Positions 18,045 through 26,522 of a DNA stretch of 42,510 nt are shown in pieces; within the stretch, counting starts at the first letter, position 1, and the number at the start of each line of letters is the position of its first letter. Source of the stretch: Streptomyces africanus (lineage in GTDB: Bacteria; Actinomycetota; Actinomycetes; Streptomycetales; Streptomycetaceae); NCBI RefSeq assembly GCF_002150735.1, contig NZ_MUKA01000128.1:1-42510 (forward strand), read 5' to 3'. The notes below the pieces were generated by a model. The model was not told the DNA's origin. It saw only the letters and a program-made list of their open reading frames with translations, and made no database searches. A program made the position numbers and the translations under genes.

Positions 18045-19169
18045 GTGACTGAGATCGAGATCGGGCGCGGCAAGCGCGGCCGCCGGGCGTACGCCTTCGA
18101 CGACATCGCCGTCGTCCCCAGCCGCCGTACGCGGGACCCGAAGGAGGTCTCGATCGCCTGGCAGATCGACGCCTACCGCTTCGAGCTGCCGTTCCTGGCC
18201 GCCCCCATGGACTCGGTCGTCTCCCCGGCCACCGCCATCCGCATCGGCGAGCTCGGCGGCCTCGGCGTGCTGAACCTCGAAGGTCTGTGGACGCGCTACG
18301 AGGACCCGCAGCCGCTGCTCGACGAGATCGCCGAGCTGCCCGCCGAGGCCGCGACCCGGCGCCTCCAGGAGATCTACGCGGCGCCCATCAAGGAGGAGCT
18401 GATCGGTGCGCGGATCAAGGAGGTGCGCGACTCGGGCGTGGTCACGGCCGCGGCGCTCTCCCCGCAGCGCACGGCCCAGTTCTCCAAGGCCGTCGTCGAC
18501 GCCGGCGTGGACATCTTCGTCATCCGCGGTACGACGGTCTCCGCGGAGCACGTCTCCGGTTCGCACGAGCCGCTGAACCTGAAGCAGTTCATCTACGAGC
18601 TGGACGTCCCGGTGATCGTCGGCGGCTGCGCCACGTACACCGCGGCCCTGCACCTGATGCGCACCGGCGCGGCCGGCGTGCTGGTCGGCTTCGGTGGCGG
18701 CGCCGCGCACACCACGCGCAACGTGCTGGGCATCCAGGTCCCGATGGCGACGGCGGTCGCCGACGTGGCCGCGGCCCGCCGGGACTACATGGACGAGTCC
18801 GGCGGCCGGTACGTGCACGTGATCGCGGACGGCGGTGTCGGCTGGTCCGGCGACCTGCCCAAGGCGATCGCCTGTGGCGCCGACGCGGTCATGATGGGCT
18901 CCCCGCTCGCCCGCGCGACCGACGGCCCGGGCAAGGGCCACCACTGGGGCATGGAGGCCGTGAACGAGGAGCTGCCGCGCGGCCAGAAGGTCGACCTCGG
19001 CACGGTCGGCACGATCGAGGAGATCCTCACGGGTCCGTCCCACACCCCCGACGGCTCGATGAACCTCTTCGGCGCGCTGCGGCGGGCGATGGCCACGACC
19101 GGGTACAGCGAGCTGAAGGAGTTCCAGCGGGTCGAGGTGACGGTGGCGGACTCGCAGCACCGGCGGTAG
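18045..19169 (+). CDS. guaB3: GuaB3-family IMP dehydrogenase-related protein
   Basis: 374 residues; an IMPDH-type TIM barrel without the CBS pair, as in the actinobacterial GuaB3 family. The N-terminus (GRRAYAFDDIAVVPSRRTRD) and LAAPMDSVVSPATA align with GuaB. The loop that carries the catalytic cysteine in GuaB (GPGSICTTR) reads GGGAAHTTR, so His222 replaces the nucleophile. The phosphate-binding region (HVIADGGVGWSGDLPKAIACGADAVMMGSPLA) is kept, so nucleotide binding is plausible. Cyanobacterial GuaB3 has been reported to be a working IMPDH; with the Cys absent here that activity should not be assumed. AAGGGAAAGG lies ~9 nt upstream of the GTG start. Confidence 0.92.
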   Translation: MTEIEIGRGKRGRRAYAFDDIAVVPSRRTRDPKEVSIAWQIDAYRFELPFLAAPMDSVVSPATAIRIGELGGLGVLNLEGLWTRYEDPQPLLDEIAELPAEAATRRLQEIYAAPIKEELIGARIKEVRDSGVVTAAALSPQRTAQFSKAVVDAGVDIFVIRGTTVSAEHVSGSHEPLNLKQFIYELDVPVIVGGCATYTAALHLMRTGAAGVLVGFGGGAAHTTRNVLGIQVPMATAVADVAAARRDYMDESGGRYVHVIADGGVGWSGDLPKAIACGADAVMMGSPLARATDGPGKGHHWGMEAVNEELPRGQKVDLGTVGTIEEILTGPSHTPDGSMNLFGALRRAMATTGYSELKEFQRVEVTVADSQHRR

Positions 19170-19195
19170 TCGGTAGCCCCCAGGACGGGACAAGG

Positions 19196-19232
19196 AAGGG
19201 CCTGGTCACTCGGGTGAGTGACCGGGCCCTTT
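19196..19232 (+). terminator. guaB3 terminator
   Basis: AAGGGCCTGGTCACT (19196-19210) pairs with AGTGACCGGGCCCTTT (19217-19232) over a short loop, giving a stem of about 15 bp with a T-rich end. Confidence 0.88.
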
Positions 19233-19362
19233 CGCGTGCTCAACTGGCCCTGACGGGGCGCGTGTTGCCGTAGGGGGGCGCGTGGTTGCCTTCGGGCCGG
19301 ATGGCGCGGTGGAGGGCGGTTCCGAGGCGCTAGTGTCCGTGATCGGCGCCCCAGGTTCTTCT

Positions 19363-19484
19363 GGGTGCCCCCTTCCAAGGACACGGTTCCGGACCCCGGC
19401 CCTCGGGGCCCGGCCCGATTCCGACGTGCCGCCTACCGGGTCAATGGGTGGCGTCGTGGAAGGGGGCGCCCATGGGACGCCACC
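19363..19484. other. palindromic non-coding DNA
   Basis: gggtgcccccttcca (19363-19377) is inverted at 19457-19471 with 14 of 15 matches, and GGTGGCGTC (19447-19455) is exactly inverted at 19476-19484. These dyads, with the repeat at 19556-19750, occupy most of the 658-bp gap after guaB3. I see no convincing gene in the gap on either strand. Confidence 0.6.
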
Positions 19485-19555
19485 GCAAGCCCACCCGCTG
19501 GGACCGAATCCGTCTTCGGATGGTTCAGTGCCGGAGGAGGTGGATCTTGCGACTT

Positions 19556-19750
19556 TTCGGATGGTGAGCGGCCGCCCCCAAGAAGACTAGGGGCGGACAC
19601 TCCGTGATCCATCCAGGAGCCTGCCGCAGTACCCCCTGCGGTGGGCTCCACCTTGCTTCGGATGGTGAGCGGCCGCCCCCAAGAGAGCTAGGGGCGGACA
19701 CTCCGTGATCCATCCAGGAGCCTGCCGCAGTGGCCACTACGGTGGGCTCC
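19556..19750. repeat. two tandem 94-bp copies of a double-hairpin unit (101-bp period)
   Basis: Copy 1 is 19556-19649 and copy 2 is 19657-19750, offset by exactly 101 bp and nearly identical apart from a few bases in the two loop regions. Each unit has an outer dyad GGATGG...CCATCC around CCGCCCC...GGGGCGG, then a second hairpin GGAGCCtgCCGCAG...CTGCGGtgGGCTCC (perfect in copy 1, one mismatch in copy 2). ttcggatggt also occurs once alone near 19515. Confidence 0.8.
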
Positions 19751-19827
19751 GCCGTCTCCCAAGGTACTGGCGGCGGGGTGCCCCGCGCCACCAGCCCAGG
19801 GGGGTCAGCGCCCCCACGCGCCCCCCT

Positions 19828-21036
19828 TCACAACCGATGCGCCGCCCCCGTGGGCGCCGCCCCCCGCGTGTCCAGCAGCAGCTGTGCCTTCACCGACAGG
19901 CCTTGCAGGTCGTACGTGCGGTGCTGCTGGAGGAGGATGGTCAGGTCCGCGTCGGCGACCGCCTCGTAGAGGGAGTCCACGCGGGGGACGGGGCGGTCCA
20001 GGACGCTCCAGGCGGGAACGTACGGGTCGTGGTAGCTGACCGACGCGCCCAGTTCCATCAGGCGCAGGGCGACCTCCTGGGCGGGCGTGCCGTGCAGGTC
20101 GGCGAGGTCGGGCTTGTAGGTGACGCCCAGGAGCAGCACGCGGGCGCCGCGGGCCGACTTGCCGTGCTCGTTGAGGAGCGTGGCGCCGCGCTGGACGACG
20201 TAGCCGGGCATGCGGCTGTTGACCTGCTGGGCCAGTTCCACCATGCGCAGGGTGCGGCCGCCGTGGGTGGTCAGGTCCTGCGGGACGGCGTGGCCGCCGA
20301 CGCCGGGGCCGGGGCGGAAGGCCTGGAACCCGAACGGCTTGGTCTCCGCGCAGCGGACGACGTCCCACAGGTCGACGCCCAGGTCGTGGCAGAGGACGGC
20401 CATCTCGTTGACCAGGGCGATGTTCACATGCCGGTAGTTGGTCTCCAGGAGCTGCACGGTCTCCGCCTCGCGGAGTCCACGCGCGCGTACCACCTTGTCG
20501 GTGAGCCGTCCGTAGAAGGCCGCGGCCGACTCCGTGCAGGCCGGGGTGAGGCCCCCGATGACCTTGGGGGTGTTGGCGGGGGTGAAGTCGCGGTTGCCGG
20601 GGTCGACACGGCTGGGGGAGTAGGCGAGGTGGAAGTCGCGGCCCGCGCGCAGACCCGATCCCTCCTCGAGGAGGGGGCGCAGGAATTCCTCTGTGGTCCC
20701 TGGGTACACAGGTGACTCCAGGATCACAGTGGTGTGCGGGCGCAGCTGTGCGGCCAGGGTGCGGGCGGCCGCTTCAAGCTGGCTCAGGTCGAGTCCGCCG
20801 TCCGCGCCCCGCGGCGTCGGTGCGCAGATGACCGCGGTGCGCACCCGGCCGAGCTCGGCGGCGTTCGTGGCCGGCCGGAAGCCCCCCGAGAGCATCCGGC
20901 GCTGTTCGGCGGGGCTGAGGGAGCCGGCCTCGGGGCCGGTCCGGTAGCCGATGGTGGCGACACCGGCGGCGACGGCGGCCTGGGCCAGGGGCAGGCCGTA
21001 CGGTCCGAGTCCGATGACGGCGAGATCTGCGGGCAT
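19828..21036 (-). CDS. nucleotide-sugar dehydrogenase homologue lacking catalytic residues
   Basis: 402 residues from ATG 21036, with GGGAAGG upstream. The UDP-glucose/UDP-ManNAc dehydrogenase architecture is complete: N-terminal NAD domain (AVIGLGPYGLPLAQA), the ESPVYPGTTEEF segment, SPSRVDPGN, central helix LLETNYRHVNIALVNE and C-terminal UDP-binding domain (LLGVTYKPDLADL, HDPYVP). The three residues needed for the two-step oxidation are changed: the Lys of KLxEN is Gln195, the Asn is Thr199, and the Cys of GGHCIP is Ala250 (GVGGHAVPQ). It is therefore probably not a normal 6-dehydrogenase and may bind nucleotide sugar as a regulator or do another reaction. Monocistronic, divergent from glpD. 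Confidence 0.82.
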   Translation of the reverse strand: MPADLAVIGLGPYGLPLAQAAVAAGVATIGYRTGPEAGSLSPAEQRRMLSGGFRPATNAAELGRVRTAVICAPTPRGADGGLDLSQLEAAARTLAAQLRPHTTVILESPVYPGTTEEFLRPLLEEGSGLRAGRDFHLAYSPSRVDPGNRDFTPANTPKVIGGLTPACTESAAAFYGRLTDKVVRARGLREAETVQLLETNYRHVNIALVNEMAVLCHDLGVDLWDVVRCAETKPFGFQAFRPGPGVGGHAVPQDLTTHGGRTLRMVELAQQVNSRMPGYVVQRGATLLNEHGKSARGARVLLLGVTYKPDLADLHGTPAQEVALRLMELGASVSYHDPYVPAWSVLDRPVPRVDSLYEAVADADLTILLQQHRTYDLQGLSVKAQLLLDTRGAAPTGAAHRL

Positions 21037-21085
21037 GGCGTGGCCGTCCTTCCCGATAGCCGAAGTGGGACAAATGCGCAAGCCC

Positions 21086-21094
21086 TGTGGACAG
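21086..21094 (-). promoter_or_regulatory. DnaA-box-like nonamer
   Basis: Reads CTGTCCACA on the minus strand, one base from the preferred Streptomyces DnaA box TTGTCCACA. It lies in the divergent region between the dehydrogenase homologue and glpD. Confidence 0.4.
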
Positions 21095-21128
21095 GACGGG
21101 CGAGCGCAATGTCAGACTAGGAGTAAAT

Positions 21129-21167
21129 ATGACCGATATGCGGGATTGCTCGCCCGAGTTTCGGTGA
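21129..21167 (+). CDS. possible 12-codon leader peptide upstream of glpD
   Basis: AGGAG (21119-21123) lies 5 nt before ATG 21129, which opens MTDMRDCSPEFR and stops at TGA 21165-21167. The spacing is ideal for translation. It could be a regulatory leader peptide for glpD, or chance in promoter DNA. Confidence 0.3.
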   Translation: MTDMRDCSPEFR

Positions 21168-21181
21168 GTGTCCCGTGGGCG

Positions 21182-21190
21182 TTGTCCACA
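21182..21190 (+). promoter_or_regulatory. DnaA box, perfect match
   Basis: TTGTCCACA is the preferred Streptomyces DnaA nonamer. It is 87 bp from, and opposite in orientation to, the near-match at 21086-21094. Confidence 0.5.
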
Positions 21191-21326
21191 GGCTGTCGGC
21201 CCGTGGTGGCTGAAGTCGGGCAACACGGTCAGAATTTGGGCATGGGATACGGACGGGGTCTCACCCGACGGGTGCGGCCGGCGCGACCGAGGCGGCACCA
21301 GCCGCCGCGATGAGCGGGAGGCAGCG

Positions 21327-23033
21327 GTGAGGACAGCGACACTCGGGCCGGCGCAGCGCGCCGAGTCACTCGCATCTATGGCCGAGCGCGAGCTGGACGT
21401 GCTGGTGGTGGGCGCAGGCGTGGTCGGTGCGGGCACCGCCCTCGACGCGGCGACCAGGGGCCTGTCCACGGGACTGGTGGAGGCGCGCGACTGGGCGTCC
21501 GGCACCTCCAGCCGGTCCAGCAAGCTGATCCACGGCGGCCTGCGCTACCTGGAGATGCTCGACTTCGCGCTCGTCCGGGAGGCCCTGAAGGAACGCGGCC
21601 TGCTGCTGGAGCGGCTCGCCCCGCATCTGGTGAAGCCCGTGCCGTTCCTGTACCCCTTGCAGCACAAGGGCTGGGAGCGGCTGTACGCCGGGTCGGGCGT
21701 CGCGATGTACGACGCCATGTCCATGGCCCGGGGCCATGGCCGGGGCCTGCCCATGCACCGCCATCTGACCCGCTCTCACGCCCTGCGCGTGGCGCCCTGC
21801 TTGAAGAAGGACGCGCTGGTCGGGGCTCTGCAGTACTACGACGCCCAGATGGACGACGCCCGGTACGTGGCCACCCTGGTGCGCACGGCGGTGGCGTACG
21901 GCGCGAAGGCCGCGAACCGTGCGCGGGTCACGGGTTTCCTGCGCGAGGGTGAGCGGGTCGTCGGCGCGAAGGTGCAGGACGTCGAGGGCGGCGGCGAGTA
22001 CGAGATCCGCGCCAAGCAGGTCGTCAACGCGACCGGCGTATGGACGGACGACACCCAGGCGATGGTCGGGGAGCGCGGCCAGTTCCACGTCCGGGCGTCC
22101 AAGGGCATCCATCTGGTCGTACCGCGCGACCGGATCCACTCCACGACCGGGCTGATCCTGCGCACGGAGAAGTCCGTGCTGTTCGTCATCCCCTGGGGCC
22201 GGCACTGGATCGTCGGCACCACGGACACCGGCTGGGACCTCGACAAGGCCCACCCGGCCGCGTCCAGCGCCGACATCGACTACCTGCTGGAACATGTGAA
22301 CTCGGTGCTCGCGGTGCCCCTCACCAGGGACGACGTCCAGGGCGTGTACGCGGGCCTGCGGCCGTTGCTCGCGGGCGAGTCGGACGCCACCAGCAAGCTG
22401 TCGCGCGAACACACGGTGGCGCACCCGGTGCCCGGGCTCGTCGTCGTGGCGGGCGGCAAGTACACGACCTACCGGGTCATGGCCAAGGACGCGGTGGACG
22501 AGGCGGTGCACGGGCTGGACATGCGGGTCGCCGAGTGCGTCACCGAGGACGTGCCGCTGCTGGGCGCCGAGGGCTACCGGGCGCTGTGGAACGCGCGGGC
22601 GCGCATCGCCGCCCGGACCGGACTGCACGTGGTGCGGGTGGAACACCTGCTGAACCGGTACGGGACGCTGACCGAGGAACTCCTCGCGCTCATCGCCGAG
22701 GACCCGTCCCTGGGCGAGCCCCTGCCGGCGGCCGACGACTATCTGCGCGCCGAGATCGTCTACGCGGCCTCGCACGAGGGGGCGCGGCATCTGGACGACG
22801 TGCTGACCCGGCGCACGCGCATCTCCATCGAGACCTTCGACCGGGGAACGCGCAGCGCACGCGACGCCGCCGGGCTGATGGCGCAGGTCCTCGGCTGGGA
22901 CAAGGACCAGATAGAGCGCGAGGTGCAGCACTACGAGAAGCGGGTGGAGGCCGAGCGGGAGTCGCAGCGCCAGCCGGACGACCTGACGGCGGACGCGGCG
23001 CGGCTGGGGGCGCCGGACATCGTGCCGCTGTAG
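21327..23033 (+). CDS. glpD: aerobic glycerol-3-phosphate dehydrogenase (FAD)
   Basis: 568 residues from GTG 21327, preceded by GGGAGG. It oxidises sn-glycerol 3-phosphate to dihydroxyacetone phosphate at the membrane, passing electrons to quinone. The Rossmann motif is VVGAGVVGAGTALDAATRG (residues ~28-46). SGTSSRSSKLIHGGLRYLE follows, a hallmark of GlpD/GlpA. GVWTDDTQ and GGKYTTYRVMAKDAVDEA lie further on, and the C-terminal ~110 residues form the DAO_C domain. A long upstream in-frame extension has no ribosome-binding site and was not used. No glycerol uptake or kinase genes adjoin it. Confidence 0.95.
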   Translation: MRTATLGPAQRAESLASMAERELDVLVVGAGVVGAGTALDAATRGLSTGLVEARDWASGTSSRSSKLIHGGLRYLEMLDFALVREALKERGLLLERLAPHLVKPVPFLYPLQHKGWERLYAGSGVAMYDAMSMARGHGRGLPMHRHLTRSHALRVAPCLKKDALVGALQYYDAQMDDARYVATLVRTAVAYGAKAANRARVTGFLREGERVVGAKVQDVEGGGEYEIRAKQVVNATGVWTDDTQAMVGERGQFHVRASKGIHLVVPRDRIHSTTGLILRTEKSVLFVIPWGRHWIVGTTDTGWDLDKAHPAASSADIDYLLEHVNSVLAVPLTRDDVQGVYAGLRPLLAGESDATSKLSREHTVAHPVPGLVVVAGGKYTTYRVMAKDAVDEAVHGLDMRVAECVTEDVPLLGAEGYRALWNARARIAARTGLHVVRVEHLLNRYGTLTEELLALIAEDPSLGEPLPAADDYLRAEIVYAASHEGARHLDDVLTRRTRISIETFDRGTRSARDAAGLMAQVLGWDKDQIEREVQHYEKRVEAERESQRQPDDLTADAARLGAPDIVPL

Positions 23034-23120
23034 GCGGCTGTTCCCGCGCACTTGGCGGCGCTTTCGACGTCACCCGAACGAGTGCCGGGAACCGGGATCT
23101 TCGTTCGGAACCCGGTCGTT

Positions 23121-24164
23121 CTACGAGGTGCGGGGGCAGAACTCGGCCGCGAGCACCGCGGGTTCGAGACCGGGATCCGCCATCGCGTCCGTGTTCACGC
23201 GGAAGGTGAGGACACGCCGGCCGTCGACGGTGGCTGCGGTGCGCACGTAGCTGCCGGATATGTGCCCGTCGTGCCCCCACACCGTCGTGCCGCACGGCAG
23301 CTTCTCGGGAAACAGGCCCATGCCGTACACGCCGTGTGCGGCACGGGTGTCGAGCATCTCGCGCAGCCGGCGCGGGGGCAGCAGTCGCCCGCCGAGCAGG
23401 GCCGAGTAGAAGCGGTCCAGATCGGCGAGTGTGGTCACCAACTCGCCCGCGGCGCCGGCCACCCGCGGGTCGAGATCGGTGACGTCGGTTCCGTCGGCGG
23501 CGTAGGCGCGGCCGTGCGGAGAGGGCAGCGAGGAGCGGGATCCGGGAAAGGAGGTGCCCGTCAGACGCAGGGGAGTGATGATGCGGCGTTCGGCCTCGGT
23601 GGCGTACGAGTGGCCGGTGACCTGCCGGACGACCAGGCCGAGCAGGACGTAGTTGGTGTTCGAGTAGGAGAAGCGGCCGCGGACGGCCGGGGGGTGGGTG
23701 AGTGCGATGCGTAGGGCCTGACGGGGTGTGACGGGTGCGGTTCCGCGGGTCTTCGCGGTGTAGTCGTACAGGCCGCTGGTGTGGGTGAGCAGGGAGCGCA
23801 GGGTCAGCGCGCGGCCGTCGTTGCCCGCTCCCCGCACCAGGCCCGGCAGGTGCCGGTCCACGGTGTCGGACAGCGACAACCGGTGCTCGGCGGCCAGTTG
23901 CAGCACGACCGTCGCGATGAACGTCTTCGTGACGCTGCCGGCCCGGAAGTGGTCCGACCGGGCGATTCCCCGCCCGGCGTGGGCATAGCGGGTGGTGGTC
24001 CCCTCCTGGGCGAGCAGGGCCGCGGCCGGTGCCCTGCCCCGGGTCACCAGCAGTGGGAGCACCGCGTCCGTCGGCGGAGCGGAGAGGGCCGACGAGTCGG
24101 CCGGAGGCAGGCCGAGGAGGGCCACGGACACCGGCAGGGCCAGCAAGGTCCGAAAGGGCGGCAC
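23121..24164 (-). CDS. secreted serine hydrolase, beta-lactamase/DD-peptidase fold
   Basis: 347 residues from GTG 24164, chosen because GGGAGGA lies 6 nt upstream and the protein then starts with a signal peptide (MPPFRTLLALPVSVALLG). The class C beta-lactamase / R61 DD-peptidase motifs are SVTK (77-80, nucleophile Ser77 and Lys80), YSN (167-169) and HDGH near 315 in place of HTG. LTHTSGLYDY near 127-136 is typical of this group. Likely acts outside the cell on peptidoglycan or a small ester/amide. Convergent with glpD and divergent from kinase K1. Confidence 0.9.
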   Translation of the reverse strand: MPPFRTLLALPVSVALLGLPPADSSALSAPPTDAVLPLLVTRGRAPAAALLAQEGTTTRYAHAGRGIARSDHFRAGSVTKTFIATVVLQLAAEHRLSLSDTVDRHLPGLVRGAGNDGRALTLRSLLTHTSGLYDYTAKTRGTAPVTPRQALRIALTHPPAVRGRFSYSNTNYVLLGLVVRQVTGHSYATEAERRIITPLRLTGTSFPGSRSSLPSPHGRAYAADGTDVTDLDPRVAGAAGELVTTLADLDRFYSALLGGRLLPPRRLREMLDTRAAHGVYGMGLFPEKLPCGTTVWGHDGHISGSYVRTAATVDGRRVLTFRVNTDAMADPGLEPAVLAAEFCPRTS

Positions 24165-24348
24165 GCGGGTTCCTCCCTGGTCGGGGCGTCGGGGACCCAT
24201 CATGCAAGGCGGCGCGCCGGGCGCCGCGCCCGGGTTCCGGACGGGCGGGCCCGCGGGGGCGTTTCACCAGGGGGCCCCTGGGGCGCTGGGCACTTGTCGG
24301 GTGAGAGACAATGGAGGCTCTGTCAGGGCGGGTTGTATGAGGGGACGC

Positions 24349-26370
24349 ATGTCGGAGGCGGAGCGGGCGGGCACATCTCGTCAGGACACTCGTCAGGACA
24401 ACAGGGAGCGTCTCCTCGCGGGGCGTTACCGGCTGGGCGAGGTGCTCGGCCGCGGTGGCATGGGCACGGTGTGGCGGGCCCAGGACGAGACCCTGGGGCG
24501 GACGGTCGCCGTCAAGGAGCTGCGGTTCCCGTCGAACATCGACGAGGAGGAGAAGCGGCGGCTGATCACGCGGACGCTGCGCGAGGCCAAGGCGATCGCG
24601 CGGATCCGCAACAACAGCGCCGTGACGGTCTTCGACGTGGTCCAGGAGGACGACCGGCCCTGGATCGTGATGGAGCTCGTCGAGGGCAAGTCGCTCGCCG
24701 AGGTCATCCGGGAGGACGGCCTTCTCGAACCGAAGCGGGCCGCCGAGGTCGGGCTCGCCGTCCTGGACGTGCTGCGGTCCGCGCACCGCGAGGGCATCCT
24801 GCACCGCGACGTGAAGCCGTCGAACGTGCTGATCGCCGAGGACGGCCGGGTCGTGCTCACGGACTTCGGCATCGCCCAGGTCGAGGGCGACCCGTCCATC
24901 ACCTCGACCGGCATGCTCGTCGGCGCGCCCTCCTACATCTCCCCGGAGCGGGCGCGCGGGCACAAGCCGGGCCCGGCGGCCGACCTGTGGTCGCTCGGCG
25001 GGCTGCTGTACGCGGCGGTGGAGGGCACGCCGCCGTACGACAAGGGGTCGGCCATAGCGACGCTCACGGCGGTGATGACCGAGCCGTTGGAGGAGCCGAA
25101 GAACGCCGGCCCGCTGAAGGACGTCATCCACGGGCTGCTCAACAAGGACCCCGCCCAGCGGCTCGACGACGCGGGCGCCCGGGCGATGCTGAACTCGGTC
25201 ATCCACGCCCCCGCGCCGGCCGAGCCGGAGCCGATGGACGCGACGAAGGTGGTGCCGCTGCCGGCGCAGCCGGACAAGTCCTCGCGCAAGGGGAGTTCGG
25301 CGGGGTCCGGGAGCAAGCGGAGCGAGGAGCCGGGGGAGCGGTTGCGCGGGGCGCTGCGCTCGGTGCGCAAGGCCGCCGCGGGAACGGCCGGGGCGTCCGC
25401 CGCGTCCCGGACCGGGTCCGAGGACGGCACGGCCTCGTCCGGACCGGAGGGCGCGAAGGCCGGGGCCGGGGACGCCGGTGCGTCCGTGCCGGCGTCGGGC
25501 TCGGCATCGGCCTCGGGGGCGGCTGCCGGGACCGGGGCCGGTGCGCAGGGGGCGAAGGCGACGTCCGGGGGCCGGAGTTCGGGGTGGCCCGTCATGCCGC
25601 GGCCGGATCTGCCGCCGCGGCCCGCGCCCCGGGCGCCGCTCACCGACGTGGTGCCGCGGCGCACCATGATGATCATCGCCGCGGTCGTGGTGCTGGCCGT
25701 GATCGGCACGGTGCTCGCCATCGCGCTCAGCGGAGACGACAAGGACGCGAAGGGGGCCGCCGGCGGGAACGGCGGCAAGACCGCCGCCACCGCGTCCACC
25801 AGCGCCGACACCAAGGGCGACAAGAGCGACGGCACGCGCACCGACAACACGGCGACGCAGCCCGCGTCGTCGGCGCCCGCCTCGAACAGCACGCCCGGCG
25901 ACCGGGCGAGCGAGTCCTCCGACGGCGGCAAGGGCACCGCCGCGACGTCGACGCACCAGGGCAGCCAGGGATACTCGATCGGACTGCCGAAGGGGTGGAA
26001 GTACCAGTCCACGGGTGCCGCGGGCGACCGGTTCACCGGCCCCGACGGGCAGAAGCTGCTCATCGCCTGGACGTCCACGCCCAAGGGCGACCCGGTGGCG
26101 GACTGGAAAAACCAGGAGCGCTACATGGTGCGCGCGCAGTACAAGAAGATCCGCATAGAGCAGGTGGACTACCGCGACTGGAACACGGCCGACTGGGAGT
26201 TCACCTACGTCGAGAGCGGCACCAAGTACCGGACCATCGACCGCGGGTTCGTCGTCGACGACCGGCAGGGCTACGCGCTGATGTACACGGCGAAAGCGGC
26301 CGGCTGGGGCGGTGAGCTGCGCAAGCAGACCTGGCGGACGCTGACCAAGACCTTCGAACCCAAGTCCTGA
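24349..26370 (+). CDS. receptor Ser/Thr kinase K1
   Basis: 673 residues from ATG 24349 with GAGGGG 4 nt upstream. The kinase domain (~27-290) is complete: GRGGMGTVW glycine loop, VAVKEL with Lys56, HRDVKPSN (152-159), TDFG (171-174), SPERARG and DLWSLGGLL. An Ala/Ser/Gly/Pro-rich juxtamembrane linker (~290-435) leads to a transmembrane helix at ~440-461. The extracytoplasmic part has a Thr/Ser-rich stalk and a folded domain from ~540 (GYSIGLPKGWKYQS...) shared with other kinases here; there are no PASTA repeats. Position corresponds to the first gene of the SCO4775-4779 cluster of S. coelicolor. Confidence 0.93.
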   Translation: MSEAERAGTSRQDTRQDNRERLLAGRYRLGEVLGRGGMGTVWRAQDETLGRTVAVKELRFPSNIDEEEKRRLITRTLREAKAIARIRNNSAVTVFDVVQEDDRPWIVMELVEGKSLAEVIREDGLLEPKRAAEVGLAVLDVLRSAHREGILHRDVKPSNVLIAEDGRVVLTDFGIAQVEGDPSITSTGMLVGAPSYISPERARGHKPGPAADLWSLGGLLYAAVEGTPPYDKGSAIATLTAVMTEPLEEPKNAGPLKDVIHGLLNKDPAQRLDDAGARAMLNSVIHAPAPAEPEPMDATKVVPLPAQPDKSSRKGSSAGSGSKRSEEPGERLRGALRSVRKAAAGTAGASAASRTGSEDGTASSGPEGAKAGAGDAGASVPASGSASASGAAAGTGAGAQGAKATSGGRSSGWPVMPRPDLPPRPAPRAPLTDVVPRRTMMIIAAVVVLAVIGTVLAIALSGDDKDAKGAAGGNGGKTAATASTSADTKGDKSDGTRTDNTATQPASSAPASNSTPGDRASESSDGGKGTAATSTHQGSQGYSIGLPKGWKYQSTGAAGDRFTGPDGQKLLIAWTSTPKGDPVADWKNQERYMVRAQYKKIRIEQVDYRDWNTADWEFTYVESGTKYRTIDRGFVVDDRQGYALMYTAKAAGWGGELRKQTWRTLTKTFEPKS

Positions 26371-26522
26371 GCATGAGCGGCCCCGGGTTTGGGGAGTGAG
26401 ATCTGGCATCCCCCCATGCGGGTTGCCTGCGGCACGTATCGTAAATGTTTGCGGACCGTGCGCAGCCGGAACGGACCGTGGGGCGAACGGATGTGACCGA
26501 CCAGGCTGCCGGGGGAGGCATC

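Noticed and set aside
19825..20368. Minus- and plus-strand frames around 19705-20715 as separate genes
   Set aside because: They are other frames of the nucleotide-sugar dehydrogenase homologue, whose motifs are clear in the chosen frame.
22690..26409. Long minus-strand open frame (1239 codons) across the glpD end, serine hydrolase and K1
   Set aside because: It crosses three well-supported genes in other frames and its sequence is low-complexity without motifs.
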